Source: an uncultured Eubacteriales bacterium
GTDB lineage: Bacteria; Bacillota; Clostridia; Oscillospirales; Butyricicoccaceae
DNA: 44,334 nt
Direction: 5' to 3'
NCBI GenBank assembly: GCA_910585875.1
Contig: CAJUIK010000010.1
Span: 1-44,334 of the forward strand
Shown here piece by piece: positions 1-6,621 of the stretch (within the stretch, counting starts at the first letter, position 1; the number at the start of each line of letters is the position of its first letter). Both the position numbers and the translations under genes were made by a program. A model generated the notes under the pieces. That model had not been told where the DNA came from and searched no databases. It saw only the letters and a program-made list of their open reading frames with translations.

Positions 1-34
1 GCGGCGGGGGGAGAAAGTCTCCCCCTGAGGCCGC
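1..34. other. GC-rich hairpin upstream of terminase genes
   Basis: Inner perfect 8-bp stem GGGGGAGA (7-14) with TCTCCCCC (18-25) around a 3-nt loop, and an outer GCGGC (1-5)/GCCGC (30-34) pair. No T tract follows on either side, so it is not a standard terminator. It lies 44 bp before the terminase small subunit start and could be a processing or packaging-region structure. The window edge cuts off whatever lies upstream. Confidence 0.5.
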
Positions 35-77
35 GACAAGGGAGGCTGGATTTGAAAAGAACAAGGAGGCGGAGAGG

Positions 78-491
78 GTGGCGCTGACGCAAAAGCAAAC
101 GATTTTTGTTCAGGAATATCTGGTGGATCTCAACGCCACCGCCGCGGCCAAGCGGGCTGGGTACAAAGACCCCAATATCGGGCGCCAGCTGATAACGAAA
201 AATAACATTTCCGCCGCCATTCGCAAAGCGATGCAGGCCCGGGAGCAGCGGGCCGAAGTCAACCAGGATTATGTCATTGGCAAGCTGAAGGAAATCGCCG
301 ACCAAGCGGCTTCCGACGCCCAGGACAGCCGGCTGAAATACTCCAACAAAATTAAAGCCTTGGAACTGTTGGGAAAACACGTCGGCGCCTTCGAACGCCA
401 GGTCGAAAACCAGGTCCAGGAGGACGACCCCATCACCAAGAGCCTGAAGGAGACGGCGGATGCTATCAGAAAAGCAAATTCAAGTTCTTAA
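78..491 (+). CDS. terS: Phage terminase small subunit
   Basis: Recognises the packaging site and hands DNA to the large subunit. The 137-residue protein opens with ALTQKQTIFVQEYLVDLNAT followed by AAAKRAGYKD, the typical N-terminal helix-turn-helix of the Terminase_2/XtmA family, and continues into a charged helical oligomerisation region (about residues 50-110). Length is normal for the family. The start is GTG, chosen because AAGGAGG (63-69) sits 8 nt upstream and the Leu-Thr-Gln-Lys-Gln motif begins right after it. It overlaps the large-subunit gene by 32 bp, as usual for translationally coupled terminase pairs. Confidence 0.93.
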   Translation: MALTQKQTIFVQEYLVDLNATAAAKRAGYKDPNIGRQLITKNNISAAIRKAMQAREQRAEVNQDYVIGKLKEIADQAASDAQDSRLKYSNKIKALELLGKHVGAFERQVENQVQEDDPITKSLKETADAIRKANSSS

Positions 492-1692
492 ATGGCCTTA
501 TCAGGGCAAGCGGGCGCTGATCTGCGACGGAGCCGTACGGTCGGGCAAAACCAGCGTAATGTCCCTGTCTTTCCTGCTGTGGGCCATGGGGGCTTTCCAA
601 GGCCAAAACTTCGCCCTATGCGGCAAGACCGTGGGCAGCGCCCAACGGAATATCATCCGTCCCCTGCTGGCCACGGCCTATCTGCGCCAGCATTTCAACC
701 TGTCCTATTCCCGAGCGGAGCACATATTGACCGTCTCCCGGGGCGGGCGGAGCAACCGATTTTACGTCTTCGGCGGCCGAGATGAAAGCAGCTATACCCT
801 GATACAGGGCGCCACTCTGGCGGGAGTGCTGCTGGACGAGGCGGCGCTGATGCCCCGCTCTTTTGTGGAGCAGGCGCTGGCCCGGTGCAGCGTGGAGGGG
901 GCCAAACTCTGGTTCAACTGCAACCCGGACGTGCCGGAGCATTGGTTCCGCAAGGAATGGCTGCTGAAGCTGGAGGAGAAAAACGCCTCCCACCTGCATT
1001 TCACCATGGACGACAACCCCAGCCTTTCCCCAGAGACCCGGGCCATGTATGAAAGCCTCTATACCGGGGTTTTTTATCGGCGGTATGTGCTGGGCCAATG
1101 GACGGCGGGAGACGGGTTGATCTACGATATGTTCGACGAGAAGATCCACTGCTATGACGACGTCGACCGACCCAAGGGGTTGCCCTATGTCGCCAGCCGG
1201 ACTGTCGCCTGCGACTATGGCACGGCCAACCCCTGCGTCTTCCTGGACATCTACGACGACGGCGAAACGGTCTGGGTGGACAACGAATACCGTTGGGACA
1301 GCCGGGAGCGTCGTCAGCAGAAAACCGACGGCGACTATGGCGAAGATCTACAGCAGTTTATGGGGAAACAGTTCCCCTGCCCCGTTGTTGTCGACCCGTC
1401 GGCGGCCAGCTTTATCGCCGAGCTGGGCCGGCGTGGGGTCTACACGATAGCCGGAGACAACAACGTGTCCGATGGCATTCGCCGGGTCTCTTCCCTGCTG
1501 GGCCGCCGAGCTATTCGCATTCATCGGCGATGCCAGGGCCTGATCGGCGAACTGCAAAGCTATGTCTGGGATGAAAAAGCCGCCCAGGCTGGCATAGAGC
1601 GTCCGGTGAAGCAGCTGGACCATGGTCCGGACGCCCTGCGCTACTATGTGAACACCTGCCTGCCAAAATGGCGGCACGGAGAGGAGGGATAG
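460..1692 (+). CDS. terL: Phage terminase large subunit (PBSX/XtmB type)
   Basis: ATP-driven DNA packaging motor and headful nuclease. Walker A is GAVRSGKT at residues 24-31 and Walker B is VLLDE at 123-127. The C-terminal RNase H-like nuclease shows ACDYGTANP (about 250), VVVDPSAASF (about 310) and KQLDHGPDALRYY near the end, supplying the expected acidic residues. At 410 residues it is full length for the PBSX family. The ATG at 460 has AAGGAGA about 6 nt upstream, inside the small-subunit gene. It is followed after 2 bp by the portal gene. No frameshift is seen. Confidence 0.95.
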   Translation: MLSEKQIQVLKWPYQGKRALICDGAVRSGKTSVMSLSFLLWAMGAFQGQNFALCGKTVGSAQRNIIRPLLATAYLRQHFNLSYSRAEHILTVSRGGRSNRFYVFGGRDESSYTLIQGATLAGVLLDEAALMPRSFVEQALARCSVEGAKLWFNCNPDVPEHWFRKEWLLKLEEKNASHLHFTMDDNPSLSPETRAMYESLYTGVFYRRYVLGQWTAGDGLIYDMFDEKIHCYDDVDRPKGLPYVASRTVACDYGTANPCVFLDIYDDGETVWVDNEYRWDSRERRQQKTDGDYGEDLQQFMGKQFPCPVVVDPSAASFIAELGRRGVYTIAGDNNVSDGIRRVSSLLGRRAIRIHRRCQGLIGELQSYVWDEKAAQAGIERPVKQLDHGPDALRYYVNTCLPKWRHGEEG

Positions 1693-1694
1693 GT

Positions 1695-3701
1695 ATGTCG
1701 AGACGCCCCGACGGGCAAGCTCGCGTAGGCGCGGCGAGATTGGCGTCTCGAGCGCTCGACAGCCTTGGCCTGATGCGCAAAAGGGCCGGCGCCTCGATCG
1801 CGCAGACCGATAGACCAGACAAGCTGAAACGGGCTATGCCTCCAGGCGCGAGCCTGGCGACAGACGCGTTTTCCAACGCTTTGTTTCGGTTGGGGCATGG
1901 CTCCCAATCTCCCTTGGAGGCCACCCAATACCCGCTGACCCGGATGAGCGACGACTATGCCCTGCTCAATTCCCTCTATCGGGACAACTGGATTGTCCAG
2001 AACGTGGTGGGGGTGATTCCCGACGACATGACCCGCAAGGGCTGGAAGCTGGACGGCCTGGCGCCGGAGCAGGTTAAACGGATGGAACGGGCCGCCCGGC
2101 AGACCGGCCTTTGGAGCCGGCTCAACGAGGGCCTGCGCTGGGGCCGGCTCTATGGCGGAGCCGCCGGGCTGATCCTCGTCCGGGGCCACGAAAACCTACT
2201 GGACCGGCCCTTGGAGCCGGACGACATTCTGCCCGGGGCTTTTCAAGGGATTTATATCCTGGACCGCTGGTGCGGCCTTGACCCGGAGCTGGGCTTGGCG
2301 TATGATGGAAGAGGACAGATGGTTCCCCAGTATTATACCCTGTCCGGCGGAGAGGGGAACTTTTCCGCCCGGATTCACCACAGCCGGCTGATCCGCTTCA
2401 CCGGCCGGGAACTGCCCTATCTGGAGCGAACAGCCGCCCTCTATTGGGGCGAAAGCGAGGTGGAGGCCCTTTACCGGGATGTTGTCAAGCACAACAACGT
2501 GGCCGAAAACATGGCCGCCCTCACCTTCCGGGCCAACCTGGACACTATGGAGGTACAGAACCTGGACCAGCTGTTTTCCCTGGGATCCGCCCAGGCCCAA
2601 CAGCGGTTTTGGAACACCATGCAGGCCCAGAGCGTGCTGCGCTCCAACTTTGGGATGCAGCTGGTGAACAAGGGCGACCAGATCCGCAACGCCCAATATA
2701 CCTTTACCGGCCTGCGGGACGTCTACGAGGCCATGTGCCTGGATTTATCCGGCGCGGCCCGCATCCCCATGACAAAGCTCTTCGGGCGCTCCCCCGCCGG
2801 CATGAACGCCACTGGCGAAAGCGACCTGCGCAATTACTACGACTATGTGGACACCCTGCGGGAAAGCCAGCTGCGGCCGGCTCTGGATAAGCTGCTGCCT
2901 GTGCTGGCCATGTCCGCCCTGGGGGAAAATCCGCCGGAGCTGGAGCTGCGCTTCCCGCCCCTTTGGGCGCCCACGCCGGCGGAGCTGGCGGACATCGGCG
3001 AGAAAAAGGCCCGGACGATTCGGGATACCTTCCAGGCTGGGCTGATTACGGCTGATATCGCCTTGGGCGAGCTGAAAGCCTTGGCCGAGGAAACCGGCCA
3101 GTTCGGCGGAATCTCCCAGGAGGACATCTCCCGGATGGCCGGCAAAACATATCAGGACGTCACGGCCCTGCAGGACCCTCTGGCAGGACTGGGCCTGGAG
3201 CCCTCGGCCATGCCAACCGGCGACAGCCTGGCCAGCTGGGCAGAGGATTATTCCGCCAACCAACCTCGTGATAAAAACGGACGCTGGACAAAAGGAGCCG
3301 GCGGCGAAGCGAAAAGCAACGAAGAAACATCTTCTCCAAAAGAAACCAGCAGCCAGCAGGAACATTCGGCAAAGACGATAGGCCAAAACAAGGAACCGCT
3401 GTTGGCGGAACATATGCCGACCATCCAAGACACAGACGGCTCCGAACTTACGGCACAGCCTGGTAGTATTGTTACAAGAGTCCATAGTTTTGCTGGCAAG
3501 GAGACGAAAAGTCCAGTCAGAATAGAGTCGTATCTAATCGAAAAATTCGGAGGAAAAGAAGGACAGTGGCAGCACACCACCGGCGATGTGAAAATCTTGA
3601 AAAACGATTCAGTTAAAACAGCGGAGGTCCATTGGTTCCAGGAACCCAGCGTGGGAATTGTGTTTCCAAAAGTAAAGAGATGGAGGGAAAAGAAAGAATG
3701 A
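1695..3701 (+). CDS. Portal protein (DUF1073/HI1409-like) with C-terminal toxin-like domain
   Basis: Portal of the head: residues about 85-480 match the DUF1073/HI1409 portal family (SDDYALLNSLYRDNWIVQN, VIPDDMTRKGWKL). The ATG at 1695 is preferred over an upstream in-frame start because a GAGGAGGGA site lies just before it. At 668 residues it is about 150-200 longer than usual. The extension begins at RDKNGRWTKG (525-534), a linker often seen before toxin tips, passes through a Ser/Glu/Lys-rich stretch, and ends in a compact domain (about 595-668) with VHSFAGKE and AEVHWFQEPSVG. I recall such endings on clostridial phage proteins; activity is unknown. The stop overlaps the next ATG (ATGA), coupling it to a small immunity-like gene. 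The extension looks more AT-rich than the portal core, suggesting separate origin. Confidence 0.88.
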   Translation: MSRRPDGQARVGAARLASRALDSLGLMRKRAGASIAQTDRPDKLKRAMPPGASLATDAFSNALFRLGHGSQSPLEATQYPLTRMSDDYALLNSLYRDNWIVQNVVGVIPDDMTRKGWKLDGLAPEQVKRMERAARQTGLWSRLNEGLRWGRLYGGAAGLILVRGHENLLDRPLEPDDILPGAFQGIYILDRWCGLDPELGLAYDGRGQMVPQYYTLSGGEGNFSARIHHSRLIRFTGRELPYLERTAALYWGESEVEALYRDVVKHNNVAENMAALTFRANLDTMEVQNLDQLFSLGSAQAQQRFWNTMQAQSVLRSNFGMQLVNKGDQIRNAQYTFTGLRDVYEAMCLDLSGAARIPMTKLFGRSPAGMNATGESDLRNYYDYVDTLRESQLRPALDKLLPVLAMSALGENPPELELRFPPLWAPTPAELADIGEKKARTIRDTFQAGLITADIALGELKALAEETGQFGGISQEDISRMAGKTYQDVTALQDPLAGLGLEPSAMPTGDSLASWAEDYSANQPRDKNGRWTKGAGGEAKSNEETSSPKETSSQQEHSAKTIGQNKEPLLAEHMPTIQDTDGSELTAQPGSIVTRVHSFAGKETKSPVRIESYLIEKFGGKEGQWQHTTGDVKILKNDSVKTAEVHWFQEPSVGIVFPKVKRWREKKE

Positions 3702-3889
3702 AAGCAAAATTTATGGGAAAGAGCGACCCATTAGGGTTATTAAATGAAAAAATTTATGAAATTCTATCCATCGAAAAGGGTCCAGGCAACACGGATTGGT
3801 ATCGAGTGATTGATGAAACCGGAGACGACTACCTATATTTCTCTGAAAGTTTTGAGATCGTAGAAGACGAAGAGGACGAGAGCGTTTGA
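3698..3889 (+). CDS. Small immunity-like protein paired with portal C-terminal domain
   Basis: A 63-residue acidic protein beginning MKAKFMGKSDPLGLLNEKIY, with WYRVIDETGDDYLY and SFEIVEDEEDE at its end. It resembles a widespread family of small clostridial proteins (IGKSDPL..L..GKIYEVLSIEKGWYRVIDETGEDYLYP pattern, from memory) predicted as a small beta barrel. It starts with an ATGA overlap on the portal stop and has GGAGGGAAA (3682-3690) upstream, so it is made together with the portal. Position, acidity and coupling suggest it neutralises the toxin-like portal tip; this is inference. No signal peptide or membrane segment is seen. Confidence 0.75.
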   Translation: MKAKFMGKSDPLGLLNEKIYEILSIEKGPGNTDWYRVIDETGDDYLYFSESFEIVEDEEDESV

Positions 3890-5397
3890 TGTCGCCTCCC
3901 ACGCAGGGGCGTGGATTGAAATGCGGAGAACCGGCGGCGGAGCTGGCAGGGCTGATTGGGCTTTACGCTCGGGCCGAGGTTCAGATCGTCAACGAGCTGG
4001 GGCGGCTGCGGTCGCTGGGGCTGGCGGATTATCACGCGGAGGCGGCGCTGAACCGGATCCGCCGGATTCTGCTGGCCCTGGAGGGCGAAACCCAGCGGCG
4101 AGCCGGGCCCATGATAGAGGCGCCCTTTTACGCCGACCATCCCGAGGCCCGGAACCGGCCGGAGCCGGCGGCAAAGCATCGCCGAGCCTATGAGGCGGCA
4201 AACGACCTGACGGCAGAACAAAGCGACATTGTCCAGCGGCTGACGGTCAACCTGATCGGCCAGCTGGCCGAGGCCCGGCTGACGGCTCTGGCCACGGTGG
4301 AACAGGCCGTTCTGGGCCGGCTGGAGTCGGACGTTTTCCGCCGGGTTGGGCTGGAGCAGACCGCCCTGATGGAAGCTGCCGGCCGGGGAGCTATGAAACA
4401 GCTGCCGGAATTTGTGGAAGCTCTGCGCCGCCAAGGGCTGACGGCCTTCATCGATAAGGCAGGACGGCGCTGGAGTCTGCATGGCTATGCCGGCATGGTT
4501 TTGCGGACGACCAGCCGGCAGGCGGAGATTTTGTCTGTGCTGACAGCCGACCCGGAGCAGGATTTATTTCAGATTTCCAGCCACGGGACGACCTGCCCTC
4601 TCTGCGCCCCCTACGAGGGCCGGGTCTATTCCAAAAGCGGCCAGGATCCAGACTTCCCTCCCCTGTCGGCGGCTTTTGGCAAGGTCGACCCCGCCGGGCC
4701 GGACAGCCTGGCCAATTCCTGGCTGAATATCCACCCCAACTGCCTCCATGTTCTGCTGCCCTGGACCCCGGCGGGACGGTCGCCGGAGGAAATCCAGAAA
4801 ATCAAGGATTTTTCCAACCCCCGCAAAAACCCGTTTTCCAAAGACCCGCGAAGCCAGGCCCAGATCGAAGCCTACCGGAAAAAGGAACAGGCCCGGGCCC
4901 AATGGCTGCGGGACTACCGCCAGTGGGAAAAGTACCGCGCGGCGCTGGGGGACAAGGTTCCGAAAACCTTCCAGACCTTCCAGAAGCACAAGAGGGCCGG
5001 GGACGGGAAATACGCGGGGTGGTTGAAGGAATACAGAAAAGCGGTTGAGCTTGCAAAATATAGCCAAGTGCGGTATCATGAAGACGGGACAATCGTAGTA
5101 ACAGATGATTGGACAAAAGTAGAACATCCAAAGTTGAGCAGACAATATAAGCCCAACGCTGTTATTGATACTTTATCTTGTAATGGGAAACAGCGAGACA
5201 GAACAATTTACAACGCTTTCGGAATGATGAAAACGCAAATACATGGAGGAAATCATGGGCGTCCGAAATTTCATCAACGCGGCGTACATGGAGAACATGC
5301 ACACGAATTTATCTATAACGATGATGGCAGTATTCAATCCCGTTTAGAACGAGAACTCACAGACGCTGAGAGAAGGGAGAATAGTGATATCTTATGA
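3889..5397 (+). CDS. Phage minor capsid protein (Phage_min_cap2/Mu F-like) with C-terminal toxin-like domain
   Basis: Head morphogenesis/minor capsid protein. Residues about 20-230 are helical. The zinc-ribbon-like signature follows: SHGTTCPLC (CPLC at 236-239), GRVYSKSG and HPNCLH (282-287), diagnostic of the Phage_min_cap2/Mu F group. After VPKTFQTFQKHK comes an added domain (about 394-502) with YHEDGTIVVTDDW, KPNAVIDTLS and a His-rich stretch HGGNHGRPKFHQRGVHGEHAHEF split over 452-474, reminiscent of polymorphic nuclease toxins. The ATG at 3889 overlaps the upstream TGA; the N terminus (SPPTQGRGLK) is encoded by the CRISPR-like repeat and looks unlike normal family starts. A TTG at 3916 is an alternative start. 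The stop overlaps the next gene (ATGA). Confidence 0.88.
   Translation: MSPPTQGRGLKCGEPAAELAGLIGLYARAEVQIVNELGRLRSLGLADYHAEAALNRIRRILLALEGETQRRAGPMIEAPFYADHPEARNRPEPAAKHRRAYEAANDLTAEQSDIVQRLTVNLIGQLAEARLTALATVEQAVLGRLESDVFRRVGLEQTALMEAAGRGAMKQLPEFVEALRRQGLTAFIDKAGRRWSLHGYAGMVLRTTSRQAEILSVLTADPEQDLFQISSHGTTCPLCAPYEGRVYSKSGQDPDFPPLSAAFGKVDPAGPDSLANSWLNIHPNCLHVLLPWTPAGRSPEEIQKIKDFSNPRKNPFSKDPRSQAQIEAYRKKEQARAQWLRDYRQWEKYRAALGDKVPKTFQTFQKHKRAGDGKYAGWLKEYRKAVELAKYSQVRYHEDGTIVVTDDWTKVEHPKLSRQYKPNAVIDTLSCNGKQRDRTIYNAFGMMKTQIHGGNHGRPKFHQRGVHGEHAHEFIYNDDGSIQSRLERELTDAERRENSDIL
3891..3922 (+). CRISPR. Solitary type I-C-like CRISPR repeat
   Basis: Thirty-two nucleotides that begin GTCGCCTCCC (3891-3900), continue ACGCAGGGGC and end GTGGATTGAAAT (3911-3922). 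This matches the type I-C repeat pattern along its whole length: 5' GTCGC, a C-rich/G-rich hairpin (CGCCTC with GGGGCG, one G-U pair) and the invariant GTGGATTGAAAY handle, at the usual length of 32. No second copy of the 3' handle was found in the window by eye, so this is not an array. It begins 2 nt after the stop of the immunity gene and lies inside the first 12 codons of the minor capsid gene, in the sense orientation of the late mRNA. Confidence 0.85.
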
Positions 5398-5633
5398 AAA
5401 GAACATTGCCTGAGCTGCGGGACTATCTGTTGAGTCTTGTTAATCATGTTGAGTTTGTTTGGGACGGAATACAGGGCTTTATCGATCCGTTTTCGCGGGA
5501 ATCCTATTTTTTCTTCTTTGGAGAGGAGGACCCTGGGACTGAGTTCCACGACGTGGACGAGCTTTTGAACGCGCCGTGTCTGAACGGGCATTCTATTGCC
5601 GAAGTATGCGGAGAAATTGAGTTTTGGAGTTGA
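5394..5633 (+). CDS. Small immunity-like protein paired with minor capsid toxin-like tip
   Basis: A 79-residue acidic protein (MKRTLPELRDYLLSLVNHVE, then VWDGIQGFIDPFSRESYFFF, FHDVDELLNAPCLNGHSIAE and a C-terminal EIEFW). The ATG overlaps the minor capsid stop (ATGA), so translation is probably coupled; the nearest SD-like GGGAGA is 13 nt away. Size, acidity and position directly after a toxin-like domain fit a cognate immunity protein, and I recall related small proteins in this context in clostridial prophages. No catalytic motif is visible. Confidence 0.75.
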   Translation: MKRTLPELRDYLLSLVNHVEFVWDGIQGFIDPFSRESYFFFFGEEDPGTEFHDVDELLNAPCLNGHSIAEVCGEIEFWS

Positions 5634-5695
5634 CGCCTTGCGCAGCGGAAAGGCGGCGGGCGCGTCGTGCTGGAAGCGAAACAGGGAATGGCAAG

Positions 5696-5869
5696 ATGAC
5701 GATTGAAAAATTTCGTGATATTATAGCCGCGACTGAATTTGGAGACAAATACTCCCAAGACGTTGTTTTGTATGGGAAAAAGGGTAAGCCCGGGAATGTT
5801 CGGCTTGGGTGGATTGTGGAAAAAGACAGAAGCGTTCGCTTAACGACAGCCCATATGGAGGAAATATGA
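5696..5869 (+). pseudogene. 57-aa toxin tail remnant (DUF6883-like C-terminal part)
   Basis: An open frame of 57 residues starting at ATG 5696. Its bulk, FGDKYSQDVVLYGKKGKPGN then VRLGWIVEKD and RLTTAH, resembles the last third of DUF6883-type toxin tips (pattern G.KY...L.G..G....V...WIV......L.TAH, from memory). The N-terminal part of that domain is missing, so I read it as a displaced toxin C-terminus left behind by recombination. It may still be translated: the ATG overlaps the stop of another short frame (ATGA at 5696-5699), with only a weak AGGG upstream. Its own stop overlaps the next gene by ATGA, which preserves the toxin-immunity junction. Confidence 0.6.
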
Positions 5870-6108
5870 CGGCAAAATATCAACAATTTGCGGAGATTTT
5901 GTTGAAAGACGGGAGAATCGGCGCAGTTACTGATGTTTTTGAACCAGACACATATTTTGTGGACGTTGGCTCATCCCCCAAGGATTGGGATAACATAACA
6001 GTTTCCGAGAAAGATATTGCAAGGCTTGCGACAAGGCGGGAGTTGGATGCGGAGTTTGAGCAATCCAAACGGGAACTGCAAAAAAGGAACCTTTGGAACA
6101 GCGAATGA
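5866..6108 (+). CDS. Small immunity-like protein (DUF4926-like)
   Basis: Eighty residues (MTAKYQQFAEILLKDGRIGA, VTDVFEPDTYFVDVG, then WDNITVSEKDIARL) with a charged helical C terminus. The GRIGAVTDVFE..TYFVDV core resembles the SH3-like DUF4926 family, which I recall lying next to DUF6883 toxin domains. It starts by ATGA overlap with the toxin remnant and has GGAGGAAAT just upstream. Probably the retained cognate immunity gene of the displaced toxin. No membrane segment or signal peptide. Confidence 0.65.
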   Translation: MTAKYQQFAEILLKDGRIGAVTDVFEPDTYFVDVGSSPKDWDNITVSEKDIARLATRRELDAEFEQSKRELQKRNLWNSE

Positions 6109-6170
6109 ATAATGAAATCCTTTATGGCAAAAATGGGACGCATATCGTCCCCTTAAAGGAGGATACATAA
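6105..6170 (+). pseudogene. 21-aa toxin tail remnant (type 50-like ending)
   Basis: A tiny frame encoding MNNEILYGKNGTHIVPLKED plus Thr. The YGKNGTHIVP ending matches, from memory, the extreme C terminus of polymorphic toxin type 50 domains (YSKTGTHIVP pattern). It overlaps the previous gene by ATGA and the next by TAATG, with AAGGAGG (6156-6162) placed for the downstream start. Too short to act alone; most simply the last piece of a displaced toxin kept because it carries the ribosome binding site of the immunity gene. Confidence 0.55.
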
Positions 6171-6388
6171 TGGGTTACGGGAAGTTTTTCTATGAGGATT
6201 TTTTTCGTGAAAACGCTGGGAAGCTCGTCCGAGTGGAAATGACAGACGGCGACGTCCTTGAAGGCAAATTGGATAGCCATATCTCCGCTTTAGACAATGA
6301 ACCGGATCCCGAAAGCATCCTCATTGAAAATGTCGCGACGATTGAATTGTACACGCATGAAATCCACCGGATTGAGGTGTTGGAATGA
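6170..6388 (+). CDS. Small Sm-like immunity-type protein
   Basis: Seventy-two residues, acidic. The segment GKLVRVEMTDGDVLEGKLDS followed by HISALDNEPDPESILI and EIHRIEVLE has the strand-turn-strand pattern of an LSm-like small barrel (V.V.MTDGDV.EG.L). Good ribosome binding site AAGGAGG 7 nt upstream; the start overlaps the stop of the 21-aa toxin remnant. Likely the immunity partner of that lost toxin. An RNA-binding Sm protein is possible but less likely given the context. Confidence 0.65.
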   Translation: MGYGKFFYEDFFRENAGKLVRVEMTDGDVLEGKLDSHISALDNEPDPESILIENVATIELYTHEIHRIEVLE

Positions 6389-6513
6389 CAGAAAAAACAA
6401 TCCGGGCCATTGAAGCGGCGCTGGCCCAGGGGCATCGGGTGCAGCTAAAACAGCTGAAGGACGGCACGATTAAGGTTCAAGTCGTATTCCAAAAAGAACT
6501 AAAAATCGGATAA
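6385..6513 (+). CDS. 42-aa phage protein of unknown function
   Basis: MTEKTIRAIEAALAQGHRVQ followed by LKQLKDGTIKVQVVFQKELKIG: one helix, then two beta strands. The start overlaps the previous stop (ATGA). Very short proteins with this layout are common after minor capsid genes of clostridial phages (from memory); function unknown. It is the last gene before the internal terminator. Confidence 0.65.
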   Translation: MTEKTIRAIEAALAQGHRVQLKQLKDGTIKVQVVFQKELKIG

Positions 6514-6518
6514 AATAC

Positions 6519-6596
6519 CCGCGGCGCAATAGAGCGCCGGGAAGGACCAATCGAGGTCGACTGCTCGAATTTTTTCGGGCGGCCGGCCTCTTTTTT
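6519..6596 (+). terminator. Two hairpins with U tract inside the late operon
   Basis: The first hairpin pairs CGGCGC (6522-6527) with GCGCCG (6534-6539). The second pairs GAGGTCG (6553-6559) with CGGCCTC (6584-6590), encloses a second stem CTCGAA/TTCGGG, and runs straight into TTTTTT (6591-6596). This is a good intrinsic terminator shape between the small-gene cluster and the capsid genes. It could lower capsid transcript, or be bypassed by a phage antiterminator. The 108 bp from the last stop to the next start hold nothing else. Confidence 0.7.
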
Positions 6597-6621
6597 ATTC
6601 CAAGAAAGGAGGCGGGTTCAT

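Noticed and set aside
3891..5397. CRISPR array
   Set aside because: Only one repeat is present and the following DNA is a long coding sequence; no second repeat or cas gene is in the window.
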